From contig JAFGDF010000152.1 in assembly GCA_016932235.1 (NCBI GenBank), forward strand, positions 1-12,436: a DNA stretch of 12,436 nucleotides, read 5' to 3'. The translations under genes and the position numbers were made by a program. Below the pieces are notes generated by a model that saw only the letters and a program-made list of their open reading frames with translations, searched no databases and was not told where the DNA came from. Each line of letters opens with the position of its first letter. The first letter of the stretch is position 1. Source of the DNA: Deltaproteobacteria bacterium. Its GTDB lineage: Bacteria > Desulfobacterota > DSM-4660 > Desulfatiglandales > HGW-15. Below are positions 12,387 to 12,436 of this stretch, one piece after another.

Positions 12387-12436
12387 TGGGGAGCCCTTTT
12401 TACGGCGAAGACCCGGGTAGCAAAGTCATAGCGCAA

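Noticed and set aside
12201..12436. Possible CRISPR array from tandem repeats at the right end
   Set aside because: The period is 123 nt with the whole unit conserved. There are no short repeats with unique spacers and no cas genes.

Overview
The window looks like chromosomal DNA of a free-living, probably anaerobic bacterium. It most resembles Desulfobacterota (former Deltaproteobacteria). This placement is an inference from moderate-GC, AT-rich intergenic DNA, sigma70-type promoters, small DUF2284/DUF3820/DUF5661 proteins and a HesB-like gene that reads through an in-frame TGA as selenocysteine. Most genes are core housekeeping. The novelty lies in leader regions, a hidden selenoprotein and intergenic repeats.

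Left part (1-2173, mostly minus strand). The start of a small hydrophobic protein runs off the left edge. A copy of a roughly 120-nt intergenic repeat follows (265-385). Next is aroF (DAHP synthase, first step of aromatic amino acid synthesis). Its roughly 260-nt leader holds a sigma70 promoter, a 25-codon leader peptide with four Trp codons (YWCWWDGW), alternative hairpins and an intrinsic terminator. This is a classical tryptophan attenuator. A DUF3820 gene lies upstream.

Middle (2275-4758). Four small plus-strand genes follow: a DUF2284 cysteine-rich metal-binding protein, a DUF5661 protein, a UspA-like stress protein and a protein made of two tandem ISC...CQxGxF repeats. A minus-strand HesB/IscA-like gene faces them. 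Its true coding region (4447-4758) crosses an in-frame TGA at the position of the conserved first cysteine (GGUAG). A gene caller would report only the 63-residue tail.

Region 4759-5216 has no convincing gene. It holds a perfect 32-bp inverted repeat (4963-4994 / 5149-5180) and a decayed direct copy of the rdgB 3' end.

Right-centre (5217-8626, minus strand) is an overlapping operon: a GAF-HD-GYP signalling protein, then pgi (glucose-6-phosphate isomerase), then rdgB (dITP/XTP pyrophosphatase). Divergent from it (8800-10903, plus strand) is cvpA-mazG-mtgA: a membrane protein, a second nucleotide house-cleaning enzyme and a peptidoglycan glycosyltransferase. A small four-cysteine protein (10951-11136, minus) with a near-consensus promoter and plsC (lysophosphatidate acyltransferase, plus) follow.

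The right end (12201-12436) carries two tandem direct copies, 123 nt apart, of the same repeat found inverted at the left end. The window is therefore bracketed by a multicopy non-coding repeat family.
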